Positions 22,068 through 35,629 of a stretch of 64,000 bases of DNA are shown here, in pieces. The DNA is taken from assembly GCF_901000735.1 (NCBI RefSeq), contig NC_081550.1:7008329-7072328 (forward strand), given 5' to 3'. A model generated the notes under the pieces. It was not told where the DNA came from, searched no databases, and saw only the letters and a list, made by a program, of their open reading frames with translations. This DNA comes from Corylus avellana (lineage: Eukaryota; Streptophyta; Magnoliopsida; Fagales; Betulaceae). The translations under genes were made by a program, and so were the position numbers. Each line of letters begins with the position of its first letter. Position 1 is the stretch's first letter.

Positions 22068-23265
22068 CACTACAAAAAAACAGGGTCTTTATTGACGTGA
22101 CAAACAGTAACTCATGTTTGCCACGTCAATAATTTTTTTATGTATCTAAATAAACACGTCAATAAAAAATTTATTGACGTGTTGGATTTTAACACGTCAA
22201 AAATTTTTGACGTGCCATGATGACACGTCAAAACTTTTCGAAAATTTTTGACGTGTCATAATGGCACATCAACAAATTTTGACGTGTTCCATTGACACGT
22301 CAATAATAATAATTAGGTAGTAAATTAATTATAGCAACTGAGTTGAAAAAAATTAGGTGGTAAATTAATTTTAATTGGTATGAAAAATTAATTTTATCAT
22401 ACTAGTATAAATTAATTAGTAACCATATTAATATGAATCAAACATTTCATTAATATTAATTTGAAATGAAATGATAGATATATTAATATGATATGATATT
22501 ATCATGCATAAATCATTCTACTAATATTAATATGATAGCTATATTAATTTTTAAAAAATAGGACATACAGAATACATTTATTTTATAAGACCCGCAAATT
22601 AAGGCTGACTAAACAGGTACTTGCCATGACCTGTTTATGACCTATTTATCCTATACATGTTTTTTTATAATAAGGTACATGTAGGTGTCATAAAGAATAG
22701 TTACATGCATAGGATAAACAAGTACCTGCTTATTTGCTAGGTACCTGTTTTGCCAGCCCTACCGCAAACTCCACATGAACCCGGCCAACACAAAATATGT
22801 GTTCATCAGTGAGTGGATTATTGAGCCCGACCTCACGAAAAAATGAATTTTATTATTTGTACATCTAGAATATTAATCTATTTACTCTCTAATTAGTTTT
22901 TAAGTATATTGTATGTATAATGTGTTATATAAGAGAAAACAAAAATGATATAAATTAAAATTTAAAATTTTATCTTGCAACTCTTGACGTGTCATGTGGC
23001 ATGTCAAGAATTGCTTGATGTGTCCACATGTGACATGTCAAGAAGCATGCCTCGGGAAGGCGCGAATCCAGCCTGGGTTCAGCTCCTTCTTCTTCTTCTT
23101 TTCTTCTTTATTTTTCCTTCCCTCTCTTTCTTTCTCCCCCGCGCGCGCCACAGCCCCCTCCCCTCTGCCACTTTTTTTTCACCGCCGGCCATATCTCCGT
23201 CTCCGTTACAGTCACACGCATTCTCTCACCCGCGTTCTCTCTCTCACCCTCTCTCTAGCTCTCAG

Positions 23266-23267
<2 letters not shown>

Positions 23268-23303
<36 letters not shown>
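23268..23303. repeat. (TA)n microsatellite
   Basis: About 18 TA units after a CT-rich tract within the CACTA element. Confidence 0.95.
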
Positions 23304-23307
<4 letters not shown>

Positions 23308-23983
23308 TGATTTATTTATTTATATATTATATAAATAAATAAACTATATAAATATATAATTTACAGTGTGTATTATTATATATTATTGATATAGTTATAT
23401 TAGCAAATTAATTTTACATGTTAGCTAATTAATTTATTTGTTTGAGATATATGTTTTGTATGGTGGGAATATTGTTTAATGTATTTGCATATATGCATGC
23501 ATGCAAAATTACGTACGTACATTTTTTGAAAGTAGGTTTTTTTGTGCAGGTTTTTGCATTTAGGCTTAGACCTAAATTTTGTATAGGTTTTGCAAATGCA
23601 CGTTATCAGAACAAAAAAAAAAAGAAAAACAACAACAACAACAACAAATAACAAATGCATTGGTTATGGTCGTTAATTTTTGTTTAGATTTTGAAAATTT
23701 AGAATAAGTATGTAAATGTTAAAAAAGAAAAACAAAGGAAAAAACAAAAGAAAACAAATAACATAGCTAGCTGGATTTATTTTATCTACGGTCCCCATAT
23801 ATAACAAATGTATAAATGTTATAATAAACGAAAAAAAAAAAAACAAAAACAAAAACAAATAACCTACCTAGCTAGATCTATTTTATCTAGGATCCCCATG
23901 TATAACAAATGCATTTAAATTTGGACATTAATTTTGTTTAGGTTTTGTAAATTTAGATTATGTAGATGTTATAATTAAAACTA

Positions 23984-24807
23984 GGGAAATTATATATAAA
24001 CTTCTTTGGTCAACGCGCTTTTATTAAAAACTCCATAGGTGTTTTTTTTTTGAAAATTGACTCCTTGGATCAATCGAAACTACAATAAACTCCCTAGTGT
24101 CAAAAATTTTTAATAGTCGTTAGTGCTACTCAAAACTTCCTGTTTTACCTCATTAAAATATTAATTTTTTTATTAATTTAATTTAAAAAATTAAATCTTA
24201 AAAAAAAAAAAAAATGAATGGTGCCACCCACATGCAGCCTCCCCAACCCAGCCTAGCTGGGGAGCCAGTGGCAAGCCACCCAGTGAGGTGCCACCTCTGG
24301 GGTGGCTTGCGGCCACCCCCAAGTGGTTTGGGGTGGCTCGAGCCACCCTAGGGGTGGGCAAACCACCCATGGGGTGGCTTGCGGCCACCCCCAGGTGGTT
24401 TTGGGTGTCTTGCGGCCACCCATAACCACCCATGGGGTGGCCGCGGGGGTTTGGGGTGGCCTTCCACCCATGGGGTGGCTCACGGCCACCCTATGGGTGG
24501 AAAGGGGTGGCCGCGAGCCACCCCATGAGTGGGCACACCACCCCTGGGGTGGCTTACGGCCGCCCCAGAGGGGTTGGGGGGTTGGGGGGGTTTATGATTT
24601 AATTTTTAAAATTAAATTAATAAAAAATTAATATTTTAATGAGGTAACACGGGGAGTTTTGAGTAGCACTAACAACTGTTAAAAATTTTTGACGGTAGGG
24701 AGTTTATTGTAGTTTCGATTGACCCAGTGAGTCAATTTTCGAAAAAAAACACCTAGGAAGTTTTTAATAAAAGCGCGTTGACCTAAAGAGTTTATATATA
24801 ATTTCCC
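23984..24807. mobile_element. Mutator-type MITE nested in the CACTA element
   Basis: Inverted termini GGGAAATTATATATAAACTT and complement, with AACGCGCTTTTA in both arms. Perfect 9-bp TSD TTAAAACTA (23975-23983, 24808-24816). The core (24220-24590) is a GC-rich array of GGGGTGGCTTGCGGCCACCC-like palindromes. That array produces long reading frames on both strands that are artefacts of its repeat structure. Confidence 0.88.
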
Positions 24808-24966
24808 TTAAAACTAAATGTATGTGTTTATTTGTTAAAAATAAACAAAAAATTAAAACGATGTAATTAAAGAAATACACTAAAAAAAATAACAACTAAC
24901 TAACTAACCTAGATTTATTTTATTCAATTAGGGTTTCAGTAACTTAAGCTAGGGACAAGAGTTGGA

Positions 24967-27179
24967 TGACAAATTCTAGAGGTATGAGGGAATACAGAAA
25001 GGGGTGTAGATTATTCGTAAACTTCGCAGTTATGAACTGTACAATCCTTGATGGAAAAATTCACTGCCCCTATAAGGCATGTCGTAATAAGCAGCGCCAC
25101 CCGCTGGGTTTCGTATTTGACCACTTGACAGGGGGTAAATGAATAATGACTGCATACAGAAACTAGTATCATCATGGTGAGAAGCCTGTACGGTCTCCTG
25201 TTACAGTTTCTAATTCGACTACCACGATCACAAATGCAGGTATAAGCACAGAACAATGTGAAAACATGCACGCAATGTGGCGTGATCTATTTGGCATGCA
25301 CGATGTCATGGAAGACAATTGTGAGCCTGAACTGGTGGTGTAGGGGAATGAAAAATTGTGAATGAAGAAGCCGCTGAAGGTGACATACTAAAGTACTACA
25401 ACTTGCTTAAGAAGGTAGAGAAGCCACTTCATGATGGGACCAAACATAGCAAGCTTAGTGCTACTGTACATCTGTACAACTTGAAGTGCGTTAGCGGACT
25501 TAGTAACGCGATATTCTCATCTTTCCTTGAATTCATCAATCAGTTGCTACCTGCGAGTGATGAAGCTTTGCCGGTTAATACATATGAGGTGAAGAGGTTT
25601 CTAAGGAACACGGGCCTCGGGCATGAGAAGATCCTGGCGTGTCATAATGATTGTATGTTATTCTGTAAGAACAATAAGGATTTAGATTCACGTACCCTTT
25701 ATGGAGTATCTAAGTGGAATGATGAAATTCATTTGGATGAGGATGATCAACCCATATCATCGACTAAGAAACTCTCGGTCAAGGTGTTACGGTGGTTTTC
25801 ACTCATACGAATACTATAGAGACTATTTATGTCAGAGCATATTGCCCCCTATATGAGGTGGCATGCAGAAGGTTGAACTAAGGACGGTGTATTGAGGCAT
25901 CCGGCCGATGGTGAAGCATGGAGGGCATTCAACAATTTACATCCAGACTTCTCAGCGGACAGCAAGAACGTCAAGCTTGGACTAACCTCGGATAGATTTA
26001 ATCCATTTGGAAACATGAGCACATCCTACAGCACTTGGCCTGTAATGCTTGTACAGTACAACTTACCTCCTTGGACGTGCATGAAACAAACGTCATTTAT
26101 ACTATCCTTGATAATCCCGGGCCCAAAGTCACTTGGGTTGGATATAGATGTCTACCTCCGACCAATAATTGAGGAGTTACAGGAACTATGGACTGTAGTT
26201 GTATGCACATTTGACGTATCCAAGAAAAAGAACTTTGTATTCCGAGCACAGTTGATGTGTACAATTAATGACTTCTCGGCATACGCAGATTTGTCTGGGT
26301 GGCCTAACAGGAGTGAGAAGGCATGTCCCTGCTGTATGTACTCAACATGGTCCAGAAGGTTAAAACACGGCAAGAGAATCTTGTTATATGGGACACACGT
26401 GATACTTGTCCATGGATCATCCGTGGAGGAGGAACAAAAGAATATTTGACGGCAAGCAAGAACTAGAATGTATCCACGATGTGCCATGTTGAGATGAAAT
26501 CCTTAGACAATTAAAAGATATGGCATTTGGGGATGAGAATGCCGGTAAGGCAAAGATGGATAATACGAAAAAAGACAAGAAACGGAAGAAGAGTGGGCCT
26601 ACAGAAAGAGGAGAGACTGCTAATGTATTGTGGAAGAAGAAAAGTGTTTTCTTTAGGTTGCCGTATTGGAAAGCTAATTTATTGCGGCACAACCTTGATG
26701 TCATGCACATTAAGAAAAATGTGATAGACAACATACTTGGCACAATATTGGACATTCCAAAAAAAGCGAAGGACAACCTCCAAGCCCACACAGACTTGCA
26801 AGAAATGGGGTTGAGACATACACTTCATCCGTATACGGGCGAGGATGGCCAAACATATATGCACCCAACTTGCCACAGGATGTCTAAGGACGAGAAAACA
26901 CATTTTTTGAAAGTGCTTCGAAATGTAAGGGTGCCAGACGGATATGGCTCAAACATTTCCCGATATGTACGACTTAGTGATCGTACGATATCTAGTTTGA
27001 AGAGCCATGACAGTCACGTCATTATGCAACAACTTCTCCCTATTGCATTGCATGGATCACTGCCAGGTAACGTAGTTAAATCACTTGTCAGGATGTCTGC
27101 ATTCTTCAGGGGCCTATGTTCAACGTCATTGACACAAGAGAATATGTACCAACCAGAAGGTGACATTTGTATCACTTTG
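24967..27179 (+). pseudogene. CACTA TNPD-type transposase, 5' part (broken)
   Basis: Fragments follow the family order. A Transpos_assoc-like start (REYRKGCRLFVNFAV, then DGKIHCPYKACRNK) lies near 24975-25100. A Transposase_21/TNP2 part lies at 25358-26449 (LYNLKCVSGLSNAIFSSFLE, LTSDRFNPFGNMSTSYSTWP, LPPWTCMKQTSFILSLIIPG). A DUF4218 part lies at 26640-27170 (NLDVMHIKKNVIDNILGTIL, LHGSLPGNVVKSLVRMSAFF). Several stops and frame changes separate these parts, for example near 25346, 25818 and 26448. The reading frame is then cut by the hAT element at 27180 and resumes after 31590. It would have catalysed excision and insertion of the host element. Confidence 0.82.
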
Positions 27180-27901
27180 TAGGGCTGAAATAGCGGTTGC
27201 GGTTAGTGACTAAAACCGCTAACCGCAACCGCCTAGGCGGTTAATAAAAATTACTAACCTCGTCCGCTAACCGGATAGCGATTAACCGTTTTGCGATAAC
27301 TGCTTTTTTTATGCTTTCTTTTGGGCTTTTTTTTTTTGGACCGGTTTTTGGCCAATTTTGGCCCCGTTTTGGGCTCACTTTAATCATTTTTTTTGCTCAT
27401 TTTGAACCTTTTTCTTTGTTTTTTTTTTTTTTTTTTTTTTCCCTTTTCATGGCCATTTTAGCATTAAAAATTGCTATATACTAAAATCTTGTTGGCCACC
27501 TTCTACAAATCTACACATCATACAATATAATGATAAAATTACAACAAAATCATTACTTCACTTGTAGTCTTATACACAACATAGAATTAAAATAAAACAC
27601 AAACAAGTTCATAAACTTACAAGCAACAAAAAAAACCAACATGGTTGAAGTTAAGCTTGAAGCTCATTTAAATCAACCAAAAAAAATTCATCAAAATTCA
27701 ATTAACCAAGACAACCCATTTCAACCAACATTTTCAAAGAACTTCATGCCAATCCCCACCTGTGCAGAAATTAGAAAACATTAGCAAGTAGCATCTAGCA
27801 TAAATAAATTAATAAGTAATGAAATAATACCCTTAATTACCATGACAATTCAATTAAATATTTATTCAATCAAAGGATGATTCGGTCATTGAACTTGAAG
27901 C

Positions 27902-30143
27902 TTAAGGCCCATCTACAATAGAATAAGTTAAATGAATTAATAAGTAATTAAAAGTAAATAAATTTGCAAATCACTAATTTAACAACATTTACCTATATCA
28001 TCATAACTTTCCAAAAAATCCTCAAACTCATCATGGCTGATGCGGTCCAATAACCAGTTCTGTGTGCAAATCAAGGCCTCAACAGTAATTGGAGACAATG
28101 AACTCCTAAAGGAATCCAATACACGTCCACCGGTGCTAAATGCGGACTCAGATGCAACAAAGGAAATAGGAATGGCCAATACATCACGAGCTATCTCAGC
28201 AAGGATAGGGTAGTTGGATGCATGAATCTTCCACCAAGCCAAAATATCAAATTCTTTTGTTTCTACTACAGGCCCATCATGTAAATACCGATCCAACTCA
28301 GACCTACACTGCAAATCATTCACTTTCTCAACATGTTGGGAGAACATATTTCTAAATTGCGCCTCGTTATCTTCCAAGTTATCACAAGCAACATTATCAT
28401 AAACATCATTTGAACTTGTGATATTCATATCAACAAACGACGACCCCATCTGAAATTTATTGTATTGGTCCATCAAACGTTTTAGAAGATCTTTCACAAT
28501 TCCCTTTACCTTTTCTGCCCACTCAGACCCATTGCATCTTTCCAACCAAAACTCCAATGCCATCATCTTAGAACGGGGGTCAAGAATAAAAGCAACATAG
28601 ATCATGAAGTTGATGTTATCCATATTCTCCCAATACTTTTCGTACTTAAGTTTCATATTCATACTCACAGCACTCAAGATAGGATCAAGACTAAGACACC
28701 CAACATTCAATGTATGCTGAATGATACAAAGTTGCATGAAATATGAGTTGGAGGTGACATGAGTTGAACCTAAAAAGTAATAAATAACTGAAATGAATTA
28801 ATAAATAATGTAAAGTAATTTGAATTTGCAAATAACTAATTTATCAACATTTACCTGAAAACTTCAACGTGGCATCATAAAAAACCTTCAAAAATTTCAC
28901 AAGTGCCCTAACATTTTCCCAATCAGTAATTGAAGGAACAATAAACAGATTGCCATCATCTTTACCTAGTAAGTCAAAAGCTTTTTGGTACTTCTCAGCG
29001 GTGCTCAACATTAAATATGTAGAATTCCATCTAGTTGCAACATCAAGACACACCATCATCCCACATTTAATATTTTCCCACACTATACAACTTTTATACT
29101 TGGCGAGCCTTGACGGTGAAGACCTCACATATTTCACCGCATTCCTTATAATACCAACACAATCTTTCAAGTCATCTATGTTTTCCCTTACAACAATATT
29201 TAAAATATGGGCAGCACATCACATGTGAATGAATTCGGCTCCTAAAACAGCTTTAGGCTTTTTTTGCAGCCTACCCTTTATAAGATCAATCCCCCACTTA
29301 TTGGCCGAGGCATTATCAACTGTAATAGTGAAAACACTCTCAATCCCCCACTCTAACAATGTAGCCTCCAACTTTCTTCCAATAGATTCACCCTTATGAT
29401 CGGAAATTTGGCAAAAACTTGATTATTTTTTTATGCATTTTCCAATCACTATCTATCAAGTGAGCGGTAATACACATGTAGCTCAAATTTTGAATAGATG
29501 TCCATGTGTCGGTAGTTAAGCAAAGCCTTTTACCACTCAAAAAACCCTTCAACACAAGCTTTTCTTTTTCATACATTTTCAAGCAATCTTTTTGTAGAGT
29601 AATACGGCATGGTAATTTGAACCTAGGTTCAATTCCATTCATCAACTTTCTAAATGAAGGACTTTCAACATGCCTAAAAGGCCTCTCACTTTCAATGAAA
29701 TACTCAGTCAACAAAGTCCTACATCTTTCTTGATCAAACTTCATGAATCCAACTTGGTTGCTAATAGTACCTTCTACTGATTTCATAAGTGACATTTGCA
29801 ATAGAGTTTGGCCTTTGGTCACTTTAGATTTTTTAAGTAGAGAGTTTTGATAACCGAAGGTAAGATGGGTCATCATGGATGACGTTCCATTTCTCCTATA
29901 ATGACACCCTATTAACCTTTGGCAGTAATTGCAACTAGCTTTAGGGTTCTCCTTGTCAATAGGTTCCACTTTCTTAAAATGTTCCTACACAATAGAATGA
30001 TTTATAGGTGGTCTTTTGGTTTGTTGTTGTTCAAGGTTGAGGGAATAAGATGATTGGGTTTCAACATTTTCAGTAGAATCTATCTGAAAATGAAGGGTAC
30101 TTGTGTCCGTGGCCTTACTTGCATTACTCAAAGTATCATCCAT
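27902..30143 (-). pseudogene. hAT transposase with BED zinc finger (ricesleeper/DAYSLEEPER type), disabled
   Basis: From ATG at 30143 the order is: N-tail; BED zinc finger (SCNYCQRLIGCHYRRNGTSS, then MMTHL); catalytic stretch with LTTDTWTS; TVDNASANKWGID; a CAAH motif; CLDVATRWNST; and the C-terminal dimerisation region with WWKIHASNYPILAEIARDVL, SFVASESAFSTGGR and SLSPITVEALICTQNWL. Introns fit at 28770-28854 and just before a short last exon ending at 27902. Three lesions are visible. A TAG near 29986 sits where a Trp precedes EHFKK in the BED domain. A frameshift in a T run near 29405 follows HKKII. A TGA near 29220 sits between FIHM and CAAH. The DDE residues themselves appear present. 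Confidence 0.85.
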
Positions 30144-31212
30144 CTGTTATTATATAGATAATAATGAGCAACAATAACATTTGTTTAATACATGGTAATT
30201 GTGTAAATGGTGTAAGCATACCAAAATCAAAATCACACTTGACACGGCATAGTAGCTTCAAGTAAAAAAATCTAGGGAATAAACCACACTTGACAGCATA
30301 CACCATATGGGGATATTTTATTGAGTCAACCAAACAAGCAATAATTGAGTCAATAGCGACGGAAAAGCATTGGTTGTATTGTATGCATGGCAGAATTCAG
30401 TTGTAACTTGAGGCTACAGAAAGTCATACTATGAAGAAATGCATTGCATATATACTGAATGCTACGAAAACAAAGGATGGAAAATTTGAGTAGATTAAGA
30501 AAGCTTGTGAATAATACAAAAGGTGTTTTGAACATGTTGCAAGACAGGTGAGTAGATTAACCATATGGAAAGGGAAGCTAGTTCTTTTGTTTGTGACATT
30601 ATATCATTAGACCCAACATTTTCTCTCTTAATAATTATTAATGAATTATGAATGGTTTTAAAAACTACACTCAGAAAACTCTCACAACCCAAACCAGATC
30701 TTTTGGTATATAAGTATATTCAACCTAAACTCTTGATTGATCTCAGCTCACACACTTGAAACTCTCATAATCCCAAAATTCGGATACATCTAATGTTGCT
30801 TACACATTGTAATAAACAATCTTTCGATTAACACAAACATGCACAAGTACCCTTTTCCCTTTATTGAACAGAAAAAAAAAAAAGAAAAAAAATACAAGAG
30901 AACCTGCTTTGGCCGAAACCCTACCTACTTGGGCCTAAGCCTCTAATAATCTTGTGTAAATGGTGTAAAAATCAAAACCAAGTTACTAAACTTACCTTGC
31001 TTGGCGACAAGAGACGGCGAGTTGAGAGAGGGAGTGACGGAGAGTCGGAGACAGCGAGTTGAGAGAGAGAGAGAGCGACGAGAGACGGAGTCAATATGTG
31101 AGAGTGAGGCAGGTGAGGCCGGCTTGAGAGTTGAGAACTTGAGAGGCAGAGCCTCAGTCTCGTAGATGCAAGGAGAAGGAGCTTCGGATTTTAGGGTTAG
31201 AAAAGAGAGGAA

Positions 31213-31254
31213 TATATAGAAGTGCAAAACGACGTTGTTTTGCACTTCTATATA
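31213..31254. repeat. 18-bp inverted repeat inside the hAT element
   Basis: The arms 31213-31230 (TATATAGAAGTGCAAAAC) and 31237-31254 are exact complements around GACGTT. It lies between the tRNA-like segment and the presumed 5' leader of the hAT transposase gene. Confidence 0.8.
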
Positions 31255-31281
31255 ATAAAAAATTAATAATAATAAAACTGA

Positions 31282-31355
31282 TGTTAGGGGAATCAAACCC
31301 CGGAAGTTTTGGTGAAAAACTCGCACATGTACCACTACGCTACAATGCCTCATTG
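31282..31355 (-). mobile_element. tRNA-like segment, probably a SINE head or degraded tRNA
   Basis: Read on the minus strand it has a box A match (TAGCGTAGTGGTA) and, about 35 bases later, a box B-like GGGGTTTGATTCCCC stem-loop. The acceptor stem does not pair well and the anticodon arm is irregular. It is followed by an AT-rich tail, not a clean poly(A). A functional tRNA is unlikely. Confidence 0.45.
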
Positions 31356-31589
31356 TAATTTATTATATGAAATATATATATATAATATAAATATATATTA
31401 TATTTTTTTAAAAAAAAAGCGGTTAGCGGTTAGCGGGTTTCCAAAACCCACTAACCGCTAACCGCAACCGCCTAGGCGGTTAGCGGTTTTTACTAACCGC
31501 TTTCAAAGCGGTTAGGCGGCTAGCGGTTAGCAGTTATAGCGGTTAGCGGTTGCGGTTAGGCGGTTTTAAATTTCAGCCCTATCATTTTG

Positions 31590-32935
31590 TGCCAGATGGA
31601 ACAAGTCTTCTCCCCAAGGTTTTTTACCATAATAGTTTACTTGGTCGTGCATCTTGTCTTGAATGCCGATTCGGTGGAGCGATACAGTATAGGTGGATGT
31701 ATCCTGCAGAGAGGTAAAATTTACGATTATTCATCAATTTATTTTCCATCTATTATAAAACCGTCACTAACTGTAATGAATGAATTATGTTCATATGTAG
31801 AAGTCTTGAGGGGTTCAAATCTAATGTGTGCAATAAAGTGGCTCCTGAGGGCTGCATTGCGAAGGGCTACGTAATAACTGAGTTGGTGGCGTTCAGTTCA
31901 AGATATTTAGATAACGCACCAACATTTCACAATAGGGCCCAAAGAAACCCAGATGGTTCAAAGGGGGCAGGAACACGAGTCATCCTCGACAGTGTCACAT
32001 TGACATAGATTCTCCAATACATTATATTTAATTCGGACAAGTTTCTTCAACTACGGACGTAAGTCATGTTAATAGTCTATGCAACTTCAATATCACCTAG
32101 CACCCTTAGTTGTGAATTATAATATAACTAATTTCGTATTGTAGGGTCCACATGGATACACTTAGGCAATCATGCGATAAGGGGCGAACGACGGAGGATT
32201 AGTTGGAAACCCAATATCATGAGCTGTTCTATGATTGGTACTGTGACTACATAAGACTATTATGATGTTTAACTATTATAGTCCGATTATATTTATTTAT
32301 GGTTCATAACAACTAACAAAACTAACTTCTTTATGGTCAATTGTACGTAATATACTCGCAGGTCGATCGATTTGACAATCGACGCAGGAAGAAAATAGGT
32401 GACAAACTGGTAATGCATTGTAGAGGGTCGAATGAGACATCTACCAGATATAATAGATATGTGGTTAACGGGAAGCTGTTTTGCACTCTTGAATTCGATG
32501 CCGAAAAGAGGACGCAGAACAGCGGCGTGTGCGTGCCGACTATTGATGGCGAAACGTACTATGGAAAGTTAATAGAAGTAATTGAGGTGGAGTACTTTGA
32601 AAGGACCAAGTACGTTATGTTCAAATGTGATTGGGCGGACAACACGAGGGGCAGGGAGTACAAGGTAGACGAGTATGGCATGATACTTGTCAGCTTCAAA
32701 AACCTTATTCACCGGGGCCAATAAATTACTGATGAGCCATATGTGGTAACGTCACAAGTTGACCTAGTCTTTTACGTCGAAGATGAAAGCGACCCTGATT
32801 GGGCTTGTGTTGTAAGGTCTAAACCTAGAAATGTATACGACATTAGTTAGGGTGAAGGTCTTGATGATGAATGTGCCAACTACCATGAGTGTGAGCCGCT
32901 TCTATTGACCAACAAAAATGTAGTGGATCCACAGG
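31590..32935 (+). pseudogene. CACTA TNPD-type transposase, 3' part (broken)
   Basis: Continues the host gene after the hAT insertion. FSPRFFTIIVYLVVHLV and, in another frame, PEGCIAKGYVITELVAFSSR complete the DUF4218 region. A DUF4216 segment follows at 32500-32720 (YYGKLIEVIEVEYFERTKYV, FKCDWADNTRGREYKVDEYG) and then DLVFYVEDESDPDWACVV. Frames change several times and a stop follows RGQ at 32724. Confidence 0.78.
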
Positions 32936-33149
32936 ATGACATTAACTACGTCCTACCAGACTTAGATCCAATATAATCGTATGTGGTTCAAAAAAATTAA
33001 ATTATATATGTAGTTCACATTAATTGTTTGTTTTCTGTTATTTCTTTCTACATTGATTGGTAATTGTGGTGCATATTTTATCTATTATATACATAATTAA
33101 TTGGGTGCGTAATGTGTTTCACAGGTTGATATAAGTACCAGGGGGAAGA

Positions 33150-35070
33150 GTAGATGACGGAGGTCCCCACAGGTAGACGACCAGGGGTATAAACCAGTAC
33201 TTCTAGAGCATGTGGAAGGGTCTCAGATGGGGTATCAATCTCAGCCGTCTCCATACGACACGGAGCAAGAGTTTCATATGCCTAGTCCGCCGCCTACGAT
33301 GAGCGAGTTAGGGATATGTTCACATGGCCATGTAGAGCGGTTATTCCCCCTCGACGAGAACACATGTTTCAACTACAGTGAGCCATCTCAACTGGAGGAC
33401 AGCGAGACACAGGGATCGGCGGGCGAGGATGATGGGATAAGTTTCACCCATGACTCGTGGCCCAATGACCCTACTCCAGATGTGTTGGGCAGTCGCCAGC
33501 TCCGGATAATAAGTAAGTATATATACTTCAAATACCAATATTAAATATGTATATAAGTTATGTAGTTACTATTGAATTGCAAATAATTAACATCGGTAAT
33601 TATTAATGTGTTAGGCATCAATCGAGACAGGCGCATCCATGTTCAAGTGGTGACCCTTAAACCATCGAACAAGACGTGGGATATCCCCACCGGGCAAAAG
33701 GTCATGTGCGAGTACAATAGAGCGTGGCAGCCCGTAGGATTTAGCAGGATGAAATTCCGGAGGACGACCGGCAACATCATAAGGAGCGGGAATTATGTTA
33801 GATTGCGGGACTACTGGACGCAGGTACCGCCCTGTACGATGGAGGATATATGGGACGCCTTGATGGTATGGTTAAACTATCTGTTATATTTTAGCACGTG
33901 TATTTCATTATGTCAAATGCTGTTAATGCGTGAATTATACACCTTACTTTTTTAACTTGTGTAGGCGGACTTTTACATCCCGCCTGAGTACAATCTTGAT
34001 ACGATTAAAATAGACGCCTTCCGAGATATGGGCGTGAAGCTGAAGAGTTGGAGACATTCAGTGAAAGAAGGGATAAAAATTCAACCGGGCGATACTCTTG
34101 ATATTGCGAAGACGAGAATGCGTCAAGATGCCATTTCGAAATACAACGCATACGACTTGGATGTGTTGTTGGATAAATGGTACGACCCGAAAAATCAGTT
34201 AGGTCACAAGTGTAGTTTCATTAATTGTAATTGTGTTAGAGCTAAGATATTAAGAATGATATTTATGTAGGAGTATGCTTCCAACATGAAGGAATTGCGA
34301 GCAAAAAATAACACACCTCTGCACCGGGTCGATGAGCTTTGCTAGGGCGACACATGAAGAGGTACTTGTCTTATTTACCGTATATATATATATATTCCGT
34401 ATGTTTATTTTATTTTGTTTAATGATTTTTTTTTTTTTTAATGCAGACCTTATCTTTGGGCAGTACTCCGACTTGAGCGCAAGCTTACATCTCGACACAC
34501 ACGAAGAAGGATGGTGACTATTCAAATGAAGTGGTCAGGGAGAGATGTGTAAGTACTCGCCGATATATATTTTGATAAATTATTTATGATTAACCTTCTT
34601 TATATGAGATACTAACTTGTTATTTAACGTATAGGAGAGGATAAAGGAATTGATACCCACTGACTGGGCATTGATGTCGAGCATGACTGAAGGGACGGTA
34701 CATTGGACACCAAATGACGCATATGCTTAGGCGCACGGAAATAAGCCTGAGTACGCTGGCAGGGTCCGACAGGTGAGTCCGAATGGTCTACCAGTGCGGG
34801 GCAGCATACATTCGTACTATACACCGTCCTAGGCACGGTCTCAAAATCTTGGAAACTCCTCGTTCTCACAGATGACGGATAGGATTAGAGAACTTGACGA
34901 TGAGTGAACACAACAAAGACATGTGATGGATGAGATGACCAAACAGATTAAAGAACAAAAAGCTCAGATAGTAAAGAAAGTGCCATCTTTGAGGCCCGTT
35001 TTCGCTAGCTTGAGGCCATGCTCGCGTCGACATTTGGATCCGCGCCTGACAGAGGTAATGCTATATTTGT
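33150..35070 (+). pseudogene. Second CACTA gene, Transposase_24 (Ptta/En/Spm) type, decayed
   Basis: Exon-like pieces at 33212-33510, 33613-33865, 33964-34200, about 34268-34345, 34450-34540 and 34635-35060 are separated by AT-rich introns. Visible content includes RRIHVQVVTLKPSNKTWDIP, CEYNRAWQPVGFSRMKFRRT, DFYIPPEYNLDTIKIDAFRD and an end rich in Gln/Lys (EMTKQIKEQKAQIVKK). The two-gene layout after TNPD is usual for plant CACTA elements. Such proteins are thought to act with the transposase at the subterminal repeats. Stops near 34725 and 34830 break it. Confidence 0.65.
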
Positions 35071-35629
35071 GTTATTTTTATTATTCTTCGGTTAACATGA
35101 CTATAGTTCACATCGATCACTTTAACTGTTAGAATTGTGTCTCCACAAAACTCTCAGTTTGAAACGCGTTGCTCCCGTGGTTCATTAGAACTAACGTATA
35201 TTTGCATCTCTGTATATCTATGTTTTGGATTTTTTTATTGATTATCATTGGTTCACAACTCATTTGCAGGTAATGCGAGCTAGGCGTTGGGGGATGACTA
35301 TGTTGACTTAGACTGAGCACGTGGTTTCTCATTGCTGTTTGTATATATATTTTGTTACTATTTGTTGATGTATTTGTTTGTATATATATTTTGTTACTAT
35401 GTATAACAAACATATAGCTTGCTATATGTTTGTTGAGAGTAGTTGGAACAGAGATATTTTGATTGTATATTTGTTTTGTGTTGTGTTAGAATGTATTTTC
35501 GATGTAAATATTTGTAGTGTTGGAACGTATTTTCAATGTATATATTTGTTTTGTTTTATGTTGTGTTGGAACGTAGTATATGTGTTTGAATTTTGTTTAA
35601 TTAATTTGTGTTGGAATTTCATATGTATT

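Larger units (their letters stand above)
27180..31581 (-). mobile_element. hAT transposon inserted in the CACTA transposase gene
   Basis: Ends are TAGGGCTGAAAT and ATTTCAGCCCTA. The flanks TCACTTTG (27172-27179) and TCATTTTG (31582-31589) are an 8-bp TSD with one mismatch. Subterminal zones are filled with GCGGTTAGCGGTT-like repeats on both sides. It holds one transposase gene on the minus strand and a tRNA-like insert. Joining the flanks restores the DUF4218 order of the host CACTA transposase, which confirms the insertion point. Confidence 0.92.

Noticed and set aside
24191..24631. Overlapping long reading frames on both strands
   Set aside because: Produced by the palindromic GGGGTGGCC array in the core of a MITE.
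31282..31355. Functional tRNA gene on the minus strand
   Set aside because: Box A and B are good, but acceptor and anticodon stems do not pair as in a working tRNA.
27180..31581. hAT genes read as host genes
   Set aside because: They lie within matched TIRs and an 8-bp TSD and contain transposase domains, so they belong to the element.
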